From assembly GCA_943788935.1 (NCBI GenBank), contig CALSSE010000007.1, forward strand, positions 291,871-355,870: DNA of 64,000 bases. Reading direction: 5' to 3'. Each line of letters starts with the position of its first letter. Position 1 is the first letter of the stretch. The DNA comes from an uncultured bacterium (GTDB lineage Bacteria; Myxococcota_A; Bradymonadia; UBA7976; VGTA01). Both the position numbers and the translations under genes were made by a program. The notes below the pieces were generated by a model, which saw only the letters and a list, made by a program, of their open reading frames with translations, did not search any database and was not told the origin of the DNA. Positions 8,989 to 19,838 of this stretch are shown here, one piece after another.

Positions 8989-11166
8989 ATGGAGTGGATG
9001 ACAAGAGGTATGATGACTGCTAGGCCCCTGTTAAACTTTGTAATCAGCGTGACGCTTCTTAGTCTAGGTTGCACAACACCGATCACTGCTAAGCTGTGCG
9101 ATAATAACGGAGATTGTCCGAGCGGACAAATGTGCATTGAGGGACAATGCTCTGACCCAAGACCGGAAACAGACCTCAATCCTGGTATTGAGTGTTTCCA
9201 AAACTCAGATTGTGGAGAGAATGCGCGTTGCGTTGAGGGGATGTGCTTTCAAAATGAGTGCCAAGACGCAGAGATAAGAGTCTGTGAGACCGCTTGTGGT
9301 ATGGGTGAAGAGCTATGCTCTGGCGGTGTATGGAGAGCGTGTAACGCTCAGCCGACGACCGAGATCTGTGGCACAGGACTCGATGAAGATTGTGATAGCT
9401 CAATCGATGAGAACTGTGGCGGGTGCGAAGATGGCACAGAGAGGTCTTGTGTTACTGACTGTGGTTCGGGTGTGGAGCGCTGTATCGGCGGAGAATTCAT
9501 CGGTTGTACCGCAGGTCGTCCGCGAATGGAGGTCTGTCTTGATCCTAATATGAAGGTTGATGAAGATTGTGATGGGGAGGTCGACGAAGATTGCGAGATC
9601 TGTATGACAGAGGGGTCTACTCAAGCCTGTCAGACTGAGTGCGGTATCGGAGAAGAGACTTGTATAGACGGGGTCTTTAGAGACTGTAGCGCTCAAGTCC
9701 CGACGGAAGAGATCTGTAATAATGTAGATGATGACTGTGATGGGAACACTGATGAGCAGCTCGTTCGCAGCTGTGATAACCTCTGTGGATCAGGTTCTGA
9801 GCGTTGTGAGGGTGGACAGTGGATAGGATGTGATGCTCCCGAAAATTGCGATTGTAGTCCGGAAGAAGGTCTAGATACTCAACTCTGTGGTAGCTGCGGG
9901 GAGCGATCGCGTATGTGTAGCACTCAAGAGTGGGGAGAGTGGAGCGAGTGTCAAATGGGAGGGCAATGTGAGCCTGGTCAGGCAGAGAATAGCGCCTGTG
10001 GTCTCTGCGGTGTTAAACGACGTCTCTGTATTCCTACTTGTGAATGGGGAGAATGGCAGGATTGCCGCGATGAGGGAGTGTGTTCGACTGGCGCGATGGA
10101 GAGTGAAGCGTGTCCATCAGGGTGTGGAATGCGAACCCGAGTGTGTAATGACGCTTGCGGATGGAGCGAGTGGAGTAGCTGTGAGGGCCAAGGCGTGGTT
10201 TGTACCCCTGACGATGTTGAGTCCGAGAGCTGTGGGATGTGTGGAGAGACAAGACAGCGAGCATGCACCGCAGACTGTCAATGGGGTGCGTGGGGGATGT
10301 GTGAAGCTGCTGCTAATGCTTGTAATCCTGGCGAGACCGAAGATGAATCTTGTGGGATGTGCAGCACTCGAACGAGAGTATGTGACAATCAATGCGCTTG
10401 GGGAGACTGGGGAGAGTGTCAAAACGGCTCTTGTGCTCCCGGTGATATAGAGACTCGAGATTGTGGTTTTTGTGGTGAACAGAGACGCACTTGCACTAAC
10501 AACTGCGCTTGGGGGGACTGGAGCCCCTGCACCAGTGATGGAGAATGCGCGCCAGGGGACGAGTTGACCATCCCTTGTGGCTCTAACGTTGGGGCGTGTC
10601 AGGAGGGGACTCAAGTCAATACTTGTAGCGACATGTGTGAGTGGACCTCAGGCTCTTGTCAAGGAGAGGTTGGCGCCAATGAAATTGAAGTAGAGACCTG
10701 TGGCTCAGCGGTAGATTATAATTGTGATGGGGGCGTCTCAGATAGACCTGATGGCTTTGAGCCTAATAATACCTGCGGTACTTGTGAATTGATCGGGATG
10801 CCTGATCCACGTAACTTCACGCTCACAGCTTCCTTAGATAGCTACGCAGACCGTTGGGATTATTATTGCTTCGACGTCATCGATGATCTCTTTACTCTCT
10901 TCCCAGAGAGCATCACCGTGACTTTAAATAATGTACCTGATGGCGAAGACTATGATCTGTTTCTCTATAAATCAATCGCCGACTGTAATAACGAAAATGA
11001 GCTCGCCTCTAGCTCGCGGGCGAGTGGCTCCGATGAGGAGTTAGAGTGGACAGAACCTCGAGGTGAGGACGACGCAGGACGTTATGTTATTGGAGTGAAG
11101 TCATATACTCCAAGAGATTATAGTTGTGATGAGTATTACACGCTTACCGTGGATGGGCTTCACTAG
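8989..11166 (+). CDS. Cys-rich surface lipoprotein with MopE-like and TSP1-like modules
   Basis: 725 residues. The leader ends in lipobox SLGC (about residues 25-28). After EGF-like Cys clusters come MopE-type units of the form ICx(n)DEDCD..IDENC, VDEDCDGEVDEDC and ICNNVDDDCDGNTDE. Then about six repeats follow with a Trp-Gly-x-Trp core (EWGEWSEC, EWGEWQDC, GWSEWSSC, QWGAWGMC, AWGDWGEC, AWGDWSPC) and paired Cys, resembling thrombospondin type-1 modules. The last 140 residues look like a pre-peptidase C-terminal (PPC) beta-sandwich (DYYCFDVIDD, then DYDLFLY, then GRYVIGV). The many Cys imply a disulfide-rich extracellular stalk, probably for adhesion or display. It precedes two other lipoproteins on the same strand. 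Confidence 0.8.
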   Translation: MEWMTRGMMTARPLLNFVISVTLLSLGCTTPITAKLCDNNGDCPSGQMCIEGQCSDPRPETDLNPGIECFQNSDCGENARCVEGMCFQNECQDAEIRVCETACGMGEELCSGGVWRACNAQPTTEICGTGLDEDCDSSIDENCGGCEDGTERSCVTDCGSGVERCIGGEFIGCTAGRPRMEVCLDPNMKVDEDCDGEVDEDCEICMTEGSTQACQTECGIGEETCIDGVFRDCSAQVPTEEICNNVDDDCDGNTDEQLVRSCDNLCGSGSERCEGGQWIGCDAPENCDCSPEEGLDTQLCGSCGERSRMCSTQEWGEWSECQMGGQCEPGQAENSACGLCGVKRRLCIPTCEWGEWQDCRDEGVCSTGAMESEACPSGCGMRTRVCNDACGWSEWSSCEGQGVVCTPDDVESESCGMCGETRQRACTADCQWGAWGMCEAAANACNPGETEDESCGMCSTRTRVCDNQCAWGDWGECQNGSCAPGDIETRDCGFCGEQRRTCTNNCAWGDWSPCTSDGECAPGDELTIPCGSNVGACQEGTQVNTCSDMCEWTSGSCQGEVGANEIEVETCGSAVDYNCDGGVSDRPDGFEPNNTCGTCELIGMPDPRNFTLTASLDSYADRWDYYCFDVIDDLFTLFPESITVTLNNVPDGEDYDLFLYKSIADCNNENELASSSRASGSDEELEWTEPRGEDDAGRYVIGVKSYTPRDYSCDEYYTLTVDGLH

Positions 11167-11310
11167 AATCAGCGCCCGATTAATACACCTGTTTTTATCC
11201 TTCTTATTTCGTTGAATTCTATGATTAAATTCTAGTGGTAATGAACCCTCAGCTCTGCTAATATTATATGCTATATGCGTTTAGTTAAATGTATGATTAG
11301 GAGGGTTCAT

Positions 11311-13290
11311 ATGAAGCGTCACTCAGAGCTAGAATATGGTCAAGGATTCAGAGCGGAGCACTCACTCGCTCGTTTAAAGACCGATGATCAAAAGTGGGGA
11401 AAGCCCTACACGACCAAGAAGTTTAGTTGGTTCGCCTGTCTCGCTTCATCTCTCATGTTCACCTTGGCCTGTGGTGACATTCAAGATCTTGATGAGACTA
11501 GCCCAAAGGTTGAGGCGACCTCTCAAGCGGTCGTTGTCATCGGACAGACACTTGAGTTCTATGGCCAGAACTTCCTCAAAGACACCGAGGGCTCATCGAG
11601 GTTACATTTCACAGGGACCTTTATTGATCAATTTGATCGTACGACTCCGGTAGACTTAGGAGTGACCCCGTTTTTTGGTGGTCAAGAGCTAGGCGAAGAC
11701 GGAAGACAGATCCTCACTTGGTCTCGTTTTGGTCCCTTTCGAAACCCCTTCACTCGCGATGCCCGTCATGGTGTCTTCTCCGGCTCAGTCCGAGTGATGA
11801 ACTATCACGATGATGGTACGGTAGAAGAGGGGCCTGAGCAGCTGATTAATCTGCGGGTTGACCCCTCGATTATCATCGATAAACTAGAGCCCTTTACCGC
11901 AGAATGCGGCGCCCCAGCAGTGAGAGTGACCCCTAGCATTCCTTACAGGATGAGCGTCACTGTCACTGGATTGAGAGCGACTCGCTTTGAGTACGAATTT
12001 AGTCAAGTCAACAATGTTGATTCGGTGACCCGCTTTGTTCATGAGCTTAGCCCTGATCAACCTACCACACAAGACTCGGTAGGTGAGAATACTGAGATAA
12101 TCGTGTTTAATGCGATTCCAAGTGAGCAACAATCTTATATCAGCGGAGTCCGAGTTGTGGCGTATGATAATGAAGGGAACTTCGTAGAAACAGCCTTACC
12201 GATTAGCGTCCATAGACCCATCGAGGTCAAATATGATGGAAGCTATGAGCTCGCTGAGCGATATGAGCCTGTCCCTGTCTCAGGATGTATTCCAGGGAGT
12301 GTCGGTAACCAAGTGAGCTACAGCGAGAGCAGCGTCGAGACGCGGCTACAGAGCGTCTCTATGACAGTCAGTAATAGCTGGACTAACTCCGCGGGTCGGT
12401 CGGTTAACCGCAACACTAGTGAGGGGATCGCAGTTGGAGAGAGTCGAAGCCAAACTGTCGGCAGCTCCTCCTCAGAGTATGAGCGACTCAGTGAGGGGTT
12501 TGGGGAGTCATATACTCAAAATGAGTCTAACGATGTGAACTTCAACTCTAGCGATGGTGAGGCTTGGTCATGGAACCTCTCCGAGGGTGAGTCTCAAGAT
12601 GAATATGAGAGCCGAGTTCAATCTGTATATGGCGAGGCGAGCGGCAGTGTTGGTGTAGGAGTGAGCGGCGAAGGCTCAGTACCAGGTTTCGCCAAAGTGA
12701 GTGGATCAGTGGAGACTACTGTAGGCGTGACCGCTGGAACGAGCCGCGGAAACACCGAAGGGACCCGAATGAGCACGAACACTAACCGTGGCTACTCGAT
12801 GTCAGGTAGCAGTAATGAGTCACGAGGGTTTGGTAGCTCGGTGAGCGAAGGGCGCTCGACAAGTTTAAATGGAACTTACGCGCTCGGTCGTGGCACTAAT
12901 AACTCCCAGAGTAACACTGAGGCCATGAATAATACGCGGACTTGGGACTTTAGTGAGGGAACGTCACTGAATGAGATAGCGAGTACCGGTAATAGTGAGT
13001 CGATTAGTAACTCTATGGTGAGCTCTGAGTCCAAAGGGATCGCGCAGAGTTTCTCTGGTTACATCCCTCGAGGCCGTTATGGTATCTTCTATCGTCAGAC
13101 AACTCGCTGGGTTCGTCGAGCTGAGGTCGTCAGCTATGATCTCTGTGGGATCGCTAGTCATATGGGTGAGATCTTGTTTAACGAGTGGGATTGGGCGCCA
13201 GACCTCGCTATTGGCGAGACCTGTGATGTGACCCCGCCGCCTTCTAATTTACCAGCGGCTAGATGCCTCGTCTCACCGTGTGGCGAGTGA
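11311..13290 (+). CDS. Ser/Glu/Gly-rich lipoprotein, first of a paralogous pair
   Basis: Start ATG 11311 (MKRHSELEYG) has AGGAGG 6 bases upstream; an earlier in-frame ATG at 11275 lacks a site. The n-region is long (about 40 residues) before a hydrophobic stretch ending in lipobox TLAC. The N-terminal half is a beta-sandwich of IPT/TIG type (VVVIGQTLEFYGQNF) shared with the next gene, including ECGAPAVR and PVSGCIPGS. The second half is a 300-residue stretch of alternating Ser with Glu, Gly and Asn (SEGESQDEYES, GSSNESRGFGSSVSEGRS). A conserved Cys-containing C domain ends it (SFSGYIPRGRYGIFYRQTTRW). Function unknown; the design suggests an elongated surface beta structure. Confidence 0.75.
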   Translation: MKRHSELEYGQGFRAEHSLARLKTDDQKWGKPYTTKKFSWFACLASSLMFTLACGDIQDLDETSPKVEATSQAVVVIGQTLEFYGQNFLKDTEGSSRLHFTGTFIDQFDRTTPVDLGVTPFFGGQELGEDGRQILTWSRFGPFRNPFTRDARHGVFSGSVRVMNYHDDGTVEEGPEQLINLRVDPSIIIDKLEPFTAECGAPAVRVTPSIPYRMSVTVTGLRATRFEYEFSQVNNVDSVTRFVHELSPDQPTTQDSVGENTEIIVFNAIPSEQQSYISGVRVVAYDNEGNFVETALPISVHRPIEVKYDGSYELAERYEPVPVSGCIPGSVGNQVSYSESSVETRLQSVSMTVSNSWTNSAGRSVNRNTSEGIAVGESRSQTVGSSSSEYERLSEGFGESYTQNESNDVNFNSSDGEAWSWNLSEGESQDEYESRVQSVYGEASGSVGVGVSGEGSVPGFAKVSGSVETTVGVTAGTSRGNTEGTRMSTNTNRGYSMSGSSNESRGFGSSVSEGRSTSLNGTYALGRGTNNSQSNTEAMNNTRTWDFSEGTSLNEIASTGNSESISNSMVSSESKGIAQSFSGYIPRGRYGIFYRQTTRWVRRAEVVSYDLCGIASHMGEILFNEWDWAPDLAIGETCDVTPPPSNLPAARCLVSPCGE

Positions 13291-13306
13291 GTGAAGGAGT
13301 AATCAT

Positions 13307-15235
13307 ATGACGTCTTTTCATCGCACCTTTTACTCTCTTTCCCTGCTTACCCCCTCTCGATTTGTCTCCTTTCTATGTATCTCTTCTCTGTTGACGGTCT
13401 CTTCTTTTATGATGGCTTGTTCAACGACTCCAGAAGTAGACCCTGATGCTCCTGTTGTTTTAGAGCTTGATCAACAAGAGATCGTGGTCGGTGAGAGCCT
13501 TTACTTTTTTGGTAAGAACTTTTCTGAAGAGACTTACAAGCGTAACTATGTTCACTTTGATGGTGTCTTCGCTGATGACCAAGGGAACAGAGAAGAGGTC
13601 TCTCTCTCTCTTTCCCCGATCATAGAAGCAGAGGTGAGTCGTAAAGGTAATGTCGTACAGAGGCTACGAGTTAACCGCTTTGGTCCCTTTAAAAATCCGT
13701 TTATCTCCAGCGGACGCCCAGGCACTTTCAATGGTGTTGTGAGAGCGATCGTCGCCGATGATAATGGTGAAGACTACGTTGATCTACAGCCGCGGTCTTT
13801 CGCCTTGAACGTTGGTCCTTCTCTTGAGATCACTGAGCTGCAACCGCTCTTCGCTGATTGCGGCGCACCGGCGGTGAGAGCGCTCCAAGGGATCGCTTAT
13901 CGGCTTGGCGTTAAGGCCATAGGGATCGCGCCCGTTCGTTTTGAGTATGAGATTGGCAAAGTCAATGATGTCCCAGGAGTAACCTCCTTTGAGCATAGCT
14001 TTAGTTCACCGGTCGCTGAGGATTATATCGGAGAGAGCGAGCCCGTCTTCTTCAATCAGATCCCTGAAGGAGAGCAGTTCTATGTGACTTCTATACGAGT
14101 GCGCGCCTATGACGCTGATGGAAATAGCGCAGAGACCGCTCTACCCCTCACAGTACATCGACCCTTAGAGATCGTATATGATGGCAAACGGATGGTCGCT
14201 GAGCGATATGAGCCGATGCCTGTCAGTGGCTGTATCCCAGGTAGTATCGGAACGAGAGTCAGCTACACTGAGACTAAATCAGAGTTCCGACAAAAGACAG
14301 TGAGCGTCACTATTAATCAAAATTGGCTAAGGTCTTCGGGACGGTCTCTCGATCGCTCCTGGCGTGAAGGCGTCTCAGAAGGACAGACTCGTAGCCGAAC
14401 ATTAGGAAGCAGTAGCTCAGAAGAAGAACTCATCTCCGAGTCTATGAACGTCAATTATAATCAAAGTGAAGCGAACAACGTGAACTTCTCAGAGAGCGAT
14501 GGCGAATCTTGGGCTTGGAGCATGCGAGAAGGTGAGAGCAACACCGAGTATGCTGATACTATGAGTGATATTTATGGGAGCGGTAGCTGGAAAAATACTG
14601 TTAGCGCTTCCGCTGAAGGCTCCGTACCCTTCCTCGCTAAATCTTCTGGTAAGGTGACAACCTCCGCCGGAGTGAAGGCTGGAGGACGAAGTGGTGGGAG
14701 TGAAGGCATGGCCCTTAAGACAAGCACTGAGCGAGGCTACTCTACCTCAGGGTCGGCGAATGAGTCTCGTTCTTTCGGGAGCGCTACTTCTGAGTCTCGT
14801 GGTCAGAGTATCAACAATAGTTATGCTCTCAGCAATGAGTCGAGTCAGTCGTTGAGCGACTCGGAGAGTTTATCTAGCAATCGTACCTGGAATCTAAGCG
14901 AAGGGGAGTCTAGTAGTGAAGTCATTAGCGAGTCCGAGTCAACGGCTCAGAACTTAACGATGAGTAGTTCAACTCAAGACACGATTACCCAGAGCTTCAG
15001 CGGCTTTATCCCTCGCGGTCAATACGGAATTTTTTACCGTCAGACGACCCGTTGGATTCGTAGCGCAGAGGTGCGTACTTACAATCAATGTGGAATCGCT
15101 CAACATGTGGGAGAGCTACAGTTCAATGAGTTCACTTGGGCGCCAGACTTAGCGGTCGCTGCTTCCTGTGAAGATCGTCCTCCCCCTGCCAACCTACCTG
15201 AAAAAACGTGTATCATCACCCCATGTAATGGGTGA
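13307..15235 (+). CDS. Ser/Glu/Gly-rich lipoprotein, second of a paralogous pair
   Basis: 642 residues, starting 16 bp after the preceding paralogue and with the same domain order. ATG has AAGGAG 8 bases upstream. The leader ends in lipobox MMAC (about residue 38). The same landmarks recur: IVVGESLYFFGKNF, ADCGAPAVR, ERYEPMPVSGCIPGS, GSSSSEEELISES, a Ser/Glu/Gly-rich stretch (about 320-560), then SFSGFIPRGQYGIFYRQTTRW and WAPDLAVAASCE. Identity is high in the end domains and low in the Ser-rich stretch, where composition rather than sequence is kept. A tandem duplication with divergence is the simplest history. The two are probably cotranscribed and may form one surface structure. Function unknown. 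Confidence 0.75.
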   Translation: MTSFHRTFYSLSLLTPSRFVSFLCISSLLTVSSFMMACSTTPEVDPDAPVVLELDQQEIVVGESLYFFGKNFSEETYKRNYVHFDGVFADDQGNREEVSLSLSPIIEAEVSRKGNVVQRLRVNRFGPFKNPFISSGRPGTFNGVVRAIVADDNGEDYVDLQPRSFALNVGPSLEITELQPLFADCGAPAVRALQGIAYRLGVKAIGIAPVRFEYEIGKVNDVPGVTSFEHSFSSPVAEDYIGESEPVFFNQIPEGEQFYVTSIRVRAYDADGNSAETALPLTVHRPLEIVYDGKRMVAERYEPMPVSGCIPGSIGTRVSYTETKSEFRQKTVSVTINQNWLRSSGRSLDRSWREGVSEGQTRSRTLGSSSSEEELISESMNVNYNQSEANNVNFSESDGESWAWSMREGESNTEYADTMSDIYGSGSWKNTVSASAEGSVPFLAKSSGKVTTSAGVKAGGRSGGSEGMALKTSTERGYSTSGSANESRSFGSATSESRGQSINNSYALSNESSQSLSDSESLSSNRTWNLSEGESSSEVISESESTAQNLTMSSSTQDTITQSFSGFIPRGQYGIFYRQTTRWIRSAEVRTYNQCGIAQHVGELQFNEFTWAPDLAVAASCEDRPPPANLPEKTCIITPCNG

Positions 15236-16548
<1,313 letters not shown>

Positions 16549-16573
16549 AGCACCCTCCCTAGAGGATATCGCT

Positions 16574-17623
16574 ATGCAAATCCGTTCGTCGGTTGACCCT
16601 TATCAGTCACAGAGACCTCTGCTGACGCGTGTAGTACTACCTACGATTTGGTTAATGATCGGTGCTCTAGTATCATTTCTGGTGATGAACGATCAATCTG
16701 TACCTGGTTCCTTATCAGATCCTCAAGGCTTACTAGAAGAGAGTCTGCCTTCACTCGCTGATCAAAACTCAGCGAACATTCAAGCGCCTCAGCGCTCTCC
16801 CTCAGCGTTATTATTCGGGCGACAAGAGGATGAAATGTGCTCAGCGACAGAGCTTGCTGAACTCAAGGCGAAACTAGAGGTTCTTCAGCTACTAAATAGT
16901 CAATATTTGCAAGAAGCCGCTGTTTACAAAGAGTTGATCGGTATTAAAGAGCTGTCTTCTGTTATCCAAAGTCACTCTTTCGTAATCGCAGAACTTACAC
17001 ACTCTGAGCACTTCGACGAGGGGCAGAATACAGCCCTGCTGTGTAAACGAGACTTTCCTAGACTTAACGTGAGTCTCAATACACAAAGATCAGGGGCATC
17101 AACTGGGGGGACGTCGACTGAAGAGATGTCAACGAGAGATATGGTTAAGGTCGGTGACCTAGTGGTCTCTCAAGGCGCTCTCTTGGGCGAGATATCAGAG
17201 ATTCAAGGCCAATGCTTTAAGATGATCCCTGTAGAGAGTAAACAGTCTAGTTTTGAAGTGAGACTTGAACAGAGCGGAATTAGAGGAGTTGTGGTGGGTC
17301 GAGGCGAGGAGGCTGAAGAACATAAGCCCGAGCTCGACCCAAGTTCGAATAGAGGGGAGAAAGCTTCAATGGAGCTTAAGTATTTAGAGCGGTCAAGATC
17401 TGCTGTGATCGGTGAGAGAGCTCTCCTCGTTAGGCATATAGATTCCATCGATGACGCTAATAAGCGGACTATGCTTCAACAGAGATGGCCAAGTTTTACG
17501 GTGGGTGATGTCATTGAGGCAACTCTCGACGAAAATGGGTTGTTTCAATCAGCAACTCTCGCTTCACCCTTATCAAGGGATGCTGTTGATTTCGTGTTGA
17601 TTGTGTCTAGAAATCCTCATTAA
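16574..17623 (+). CDS. mreC: MreC-like rod shape-determining protein (divergent)
   Basis: 349 residues, type II membrane topology: cytoplasmic start, one TM segment at about 20-38 (VVLPTIWLMIGALVSFLV), then a periplasmic helix with coiled-coil character (ELAELKAKLEVLQLLNSQYLQ, about 95-116). A beta-rich core holds VKVGDLVVSQGALLGEISEI and GIRGVVVGRG, as in the MreC beta domain. MreC bridges MreB filaments and PBP2 in the elongasome. Sequence is divergent, with a Ser/Thr-rich insertion (GASTGGTSTEEMSTRD). The call rests on topology plus its place between mreB and mrdA. It starts 25 bp after mreB. Confidence 0.75.
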   Translation: MQIRSSVDPYQSQRPLLTRVVLPTIWLMIGALVSFLVMNDQSVPGSLSDPQGLLEESLPSLADQNSANIQAPQRSPSALLFGRQEDEMCSATELAELKAKLEVLQLLNSQYLQEAAVYKELIGIKELSSVIQSHSFVIAELTHSEHFDEGQNTALLCKRDFPRLNVSLNTQRSGASTGGTSTEEMSTRDMVKVGDLVVSQGALLGEISEIQGQCFKMIPVESKQSSFEVRLEQSGIRGVVVGRGEEAEEHKPELDPSSNRGEKASMELKYLERSRSAVIGERALLVRHIDSIDDANKRTMLQQRWPSFTVGDVIEATLDENGLFQSATLASPLSRDAVDFVLIVSRNPH

Positions 17624-17898
17624 TAAATAGAGATCGTCAGATTTAGGGGAGAGATCCGTGGTTAATGAGCTTTGGTTTGATAAGAATTTGATGTATTGCA
17701 GTGTGCTACAAGGTAAGACACTGGTCTAAGTTGCTGAAATATATAGGGAAAAAAATAATAAATAGATCGATAATTCTTTTGGCAGAGCGCGCTGTTTTTG
17801 GTAAGTTCAGCCCGCGTCATAGGATGTTTCTAAGCCCCCGACTGATTGGGGTGATGATCTCAGTGAACCGCCACTCTCGCCACCGTTAAGGGAAATGA
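17624..17898. other. Gap at the usual mreD position; no MreD seen
   Basis: 275 bp between mreC and mrdA, AT-rich in its middle (GGGAAAAAAATAATAAATAG). The longest open stretch (GTG 17701 to TAA 17889, 62 codons) is Arg/Lys-rich, ends in RHSRHR, and lacks the five membrane helices of MreD. A 23-codon stretch from GTG 17658 has a GGGGAGAG site but no recognisable product. I see no intact mreD; these could be remnants. Confidence 0.45.
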
Positions 17899-19827
17899 AT
17901 GCCAACCTTTATTTCTGCCTCATCAATAGATCAGAGAAAAAGGCTTTTAGGTATTTCAGCATGTATGACTTTGGCGTTCGCGCTCCTGTTCTTGAGGTTA
18001 GTTCAGCTTCAAGTATTACGGTACGATGAGCTCAGCGCGAAAGCTCAAGATAATTATACGAGAGATCAAGTCATCGTCGCTGACCGTGGTACAATCTATG
18101 ATCGGAAGGGGAGAGTGCTCGCCACTAATCGACCTACTTTTGATGCTTATTTACTCCCACGGAAAGTATCTAATACTCGTTCGTTCGTGAGTCAGATATC
18201 AGTGATCTTAGAGCTCGATGCGCTCGACCGACTCGAGCTGACCGAGCTGATTAATAGCTCAGGCTCTATACGGAAAAAGAGATTAGCCGAGGACATCTCC
18301 AAGAGCCAAGTCGCTGCCCTCGAGGCGCTCAACGCTAGACTCGGTGGGCTCTCTATTAAGGTGAGGTATCAACGTCTCTATCCTGAGGGGGAGGTCGGCG
18401 CTCACTTGGTAGGATATCTCGGTAATCCGAACGCTAAAGAGGTGAGAGAGCGAAAGCTATATCCCAATCAAATGGTTGGACGTTATGGAGCAGAGAGACT
18501 CTATGATCACCTCCTTCAAGGTCAACATGGTGTTGAGCGCTTTGTCGTTAATGTGAAAGGTAAAAAAGTCAACGAACCCTGGGCGCAAGCGGTCAGTGAG
18601 AGAGTCGCTTATCGCAAGCCACCTAGCCGTGGTCGTGATTTGGTCTTAAGTGTTGATGCTCACGTACAATCTATCCTCTACAGGGCGCTCGATGGCTACG
18701 AGTCAGGCTCCATCGTATTAATGGATCCCCGAACAGGAGAGCTACTGGGGAGTGTCTCTAAGCCTAGCTTTGACCCCAATGTATGGTCAGGACGCCTCAC
18801 TAAAGAGGTAAAGAGATCGATTGACGAGAACCCTTACAAGCCTCTGATCGACAAGTCAGTTAACTCTTTCTTTCCAGGCTCTATTTACAAAGTTGTGACC
18901 GCATTGGCCGCAATGGAAGAGGGGGTACTAGATCCTGAGCAGCCGATTGAATCACCCGGTGCCTATGAATACGGTAATCGCGTATTTCATTGTCACAAGC
19001 TCAGTGGTCATGGCCGAGTTGACCTCAATGGAGCGATGGCGGCTTCAGCAGATGTGTATTTCTATAAACTTGGGGAGAGATTAGGTATTGATACCCTCGC
19101 TCGTTATGCACAGCACTTTGGCTTAGGAGAGCGAATGATCTCCATGAATGGAGAGTCTAAGGGAGTTGTCCCCACCAAAGAGTATCATGACCAACATACC
19201 AAAGGCGGTTTTCAATATGGCTTGAGCCTAAGCTCGGCAATTGGGCAAGGCGCGGTCCGTACCTCTCCCTTACAGATGGCGGTCAGTTTTAGCGCTCTCG
19301 CCAATCATGGGATTGTGTATCAACCGCAACTGTTGCTCAATACTCAGAGCGCCAATGGAGAGCGGTTAGAGACTTTCAAGCCTCAAATCAAGAGACGTTT
19401 GGATGCTAACCCCTATCATGTCAATATGATCCGTAAGTCACTTGAGAGAGCGGTTAATGATCGTCGTCGTGCGACAGGATATCGGGCGGCTGTCCCTATG
19501 GGTAAGGTCGCCGGTAAAACGGGAACGGCTCAAGTAAAGACGATCGTAAGAGGGCATCATAAGCAGCGAGAGCAGAGATGGCGTGATCGAGATCATGCAT
19601 GGTTTGCAGGTTTTGCTCCTTTTGAGTCACCTCGCTTGACCGTTATTGTTTTCCTTGAGCATGGTGGGAGTGGTGGAAAAGATGCAGCGCCTATCGCTCG
19701 TCGGGTGATCGAGGGTTATCACCAAGAGATCGAGCCCATCTTTGACACTCAAGCACAGCTTCGTTTGGATCAATATGCTCCTCAACAGAGGGGTGATCAG
19801 GGTGAGATTGAGCTCCGTAGCTTCTAG
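17899..19827 (+). CDS. mrdA: Penicillin-binding protein 2 (elongasome transpeptidase)
   Basis: 642 residues, normal for PBP2. One TM segment at about 15-35, then the pedestal domain with DRGTIYDRKGRVLA (about 62-75). The transpeptidase domain has the three penicillin-binding motifs: S328-IYK, S383-AD in place of the common SxN, and K540-TG followed by TAQ. It cross-links peptidoglycan during lateral growth with RodA. ATG 17899 follows AAGGGA; a nearby ATG at 17895 is out of frame. It is 11 bp or slightly more upstream of rodA, as in many bacteria. Confidence 0.95.
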   Translation: MPTFISASSIDQRKRLLGISACMTLAFALLFLRLVQLQVLRYDELSAKAQDNYTRDQVIVADRGTIYDRKGRVLATNRPTFDAYLLPRKVSNTRSFVSQISVILELDALDRLELTELINSSGSIRKKRLAEDISKSQVAALEALNARLGGLSIKVRYQRLYPEGEVGAHLVGYLGNPNAKEVRERKLYPNQMVGRYGAERLYDHLLQGQHGVERFVVNVKGKKVNEPWAQAVSERVAYRKPPSRGRDLVLSVDAHVQSILYRALDGYESGSIVLMDPRTGELLGSVSKPSFDPNVWSGRLTKEVKRSIDENPYKPLIDKSVNSFFPGSIYKVVTALAAMEEGVLDPEQPIESPGAYEYGNRVFHCHKLSGHGRVDLNGAMAASADVYFYKLGERLGIDTLARYAQHFGLGERMISMNGESKGVVPTKEYHDQHTKGGFQYGLSLSSAIGQGAVRTSPLQMAVSFSALANHGIVYQPQLLLNTQSANGERLETFKPQIKRRLDANPYHVNMIRKSLERAVNDRRRATGYRAAVPMGKVAGKTGTAQVKTIVRGHHKQREQRWRDRDHAWFAGFAPFESPRLTVIVFLEHGGSGGKDAAPIARRVIEGYHQEIEPIFDTQAQLRLDQYAPQQRGDQGEIELRSF

Positions 19828-19838
19828 GCTAGTGGGCG

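Noticed and set aside
17701..17889. 62-codon open frame in the mreD slot as a candidate mreD
   Set aside because: Arg/Lys-rich, no multi-pass hydrophobic pattern, far shorter than MreD; kept only as a note on the gap.
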